A DNA stretch of 5,041 bases, taken from contig JAFQWS010000043.1 of NCBI GenBank assembly GCA_017407305.1, forward strand, positions 1-5,041, written 5' to 3'. The position numbers and the translations under genes are program-made. Under the pieces are notes generated by a model. It was not told the DNA's origin, ran no database searches, and saw only the letters and a program-made list of their open reading frames with translations. The stretch is from Clostridia bacterium. Lineage in GTDB: Bacteria > Bacillota > Clostridia > Christensenellales > CAG-314. This document shows, in pieces, positions 5,004 through 5,041 of the stretch. Position 1 is the stretch's first letter. The number at the start of each line of letters is the position of its first letter.

Positions 5004-5041
5004 ATTATTTTTTCATTTTCTCTTGAAAAATAATTCCAAAC

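Noticed and set aside
5004..5041. Possible start of a downstream promoter (TTGAAAA)
   Set aside because: The window ends before any -10 element could be seen, so nothing can be supported.

Overview
The window is AT-rich and tightly packed. It carries a conserved bacterial operon for ribosome, tRNA-modification and protein-targeting functions, and every gene is on the + strand. The order is ffh (3' end) - rpsP - khpA - rimM - trmD - rbgA/ylqF - rnhB - yraN - vanZ-like - rplS. It matches the ffh/rpsP/ylqC/rimM/trmD/rplS/ylqF/rnhB neighbourhood of low-GC Gram-positives. The KH protein next to rpsP and the RbgA GTPase both point to Bacillota, probably a Clostridia-like lineage. No finer placement can be supported from the sequence. 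Most genes end in TAA or TGA and one ends in TAG, so the code looks standard.

Region 1-321 is the C-terminal part of Ffh, the SRP GTPase. The reading frame is open from base 1 and aligns well with Ffh, but a TAA at 34-36 sits where a Lys or Asn codon is expected. An ATG follows it directly. The essential gene therefore looks split at the start of its M domain, by real mutation, by sequencing or assembly error, or by an unusual two-part arrangement.

Region 368-3801 holds seven ordinary, intact genes: small-subunit protein S16, the KH RNA-binding protein KhpA, the 16S processing factor RimM, tRNA m1G37 methyltransferase TrmD, the 50S assembly GTPase RbgA, RNase HII and a YraN/UPF0102 nuclease-fold protein. 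From rimM to yraN the genes mostly overlap by 4-11 bases, which indicates one translationally coupled transcript. Its promoter lies upstream of the window.

Region 3822-4412 encodes a VanZ-family membrane protein with no obvious ribosome-binding site and many ATA codons. A weak terminator-like hairpin follows it.

Region 4413-5003 is a separate transcription unit for ribosomal protein L19 (rplS). It has a near-consensus sigma-A type promoter covered by dyad symmetry, a leader of about 75 nt with a GC-rich element and a hairpin, a strong Shine-Dalgarno, and a strong intrinsic terminator. In many relatives rplS lies between trmD and ylqF; here it has moved out of the operon and has its own control region.

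No mobile element, CRISPR array, tRNA or rRNA was seen. The points most worth checking are the ffh stop codon and the rplS promoter and leader region.
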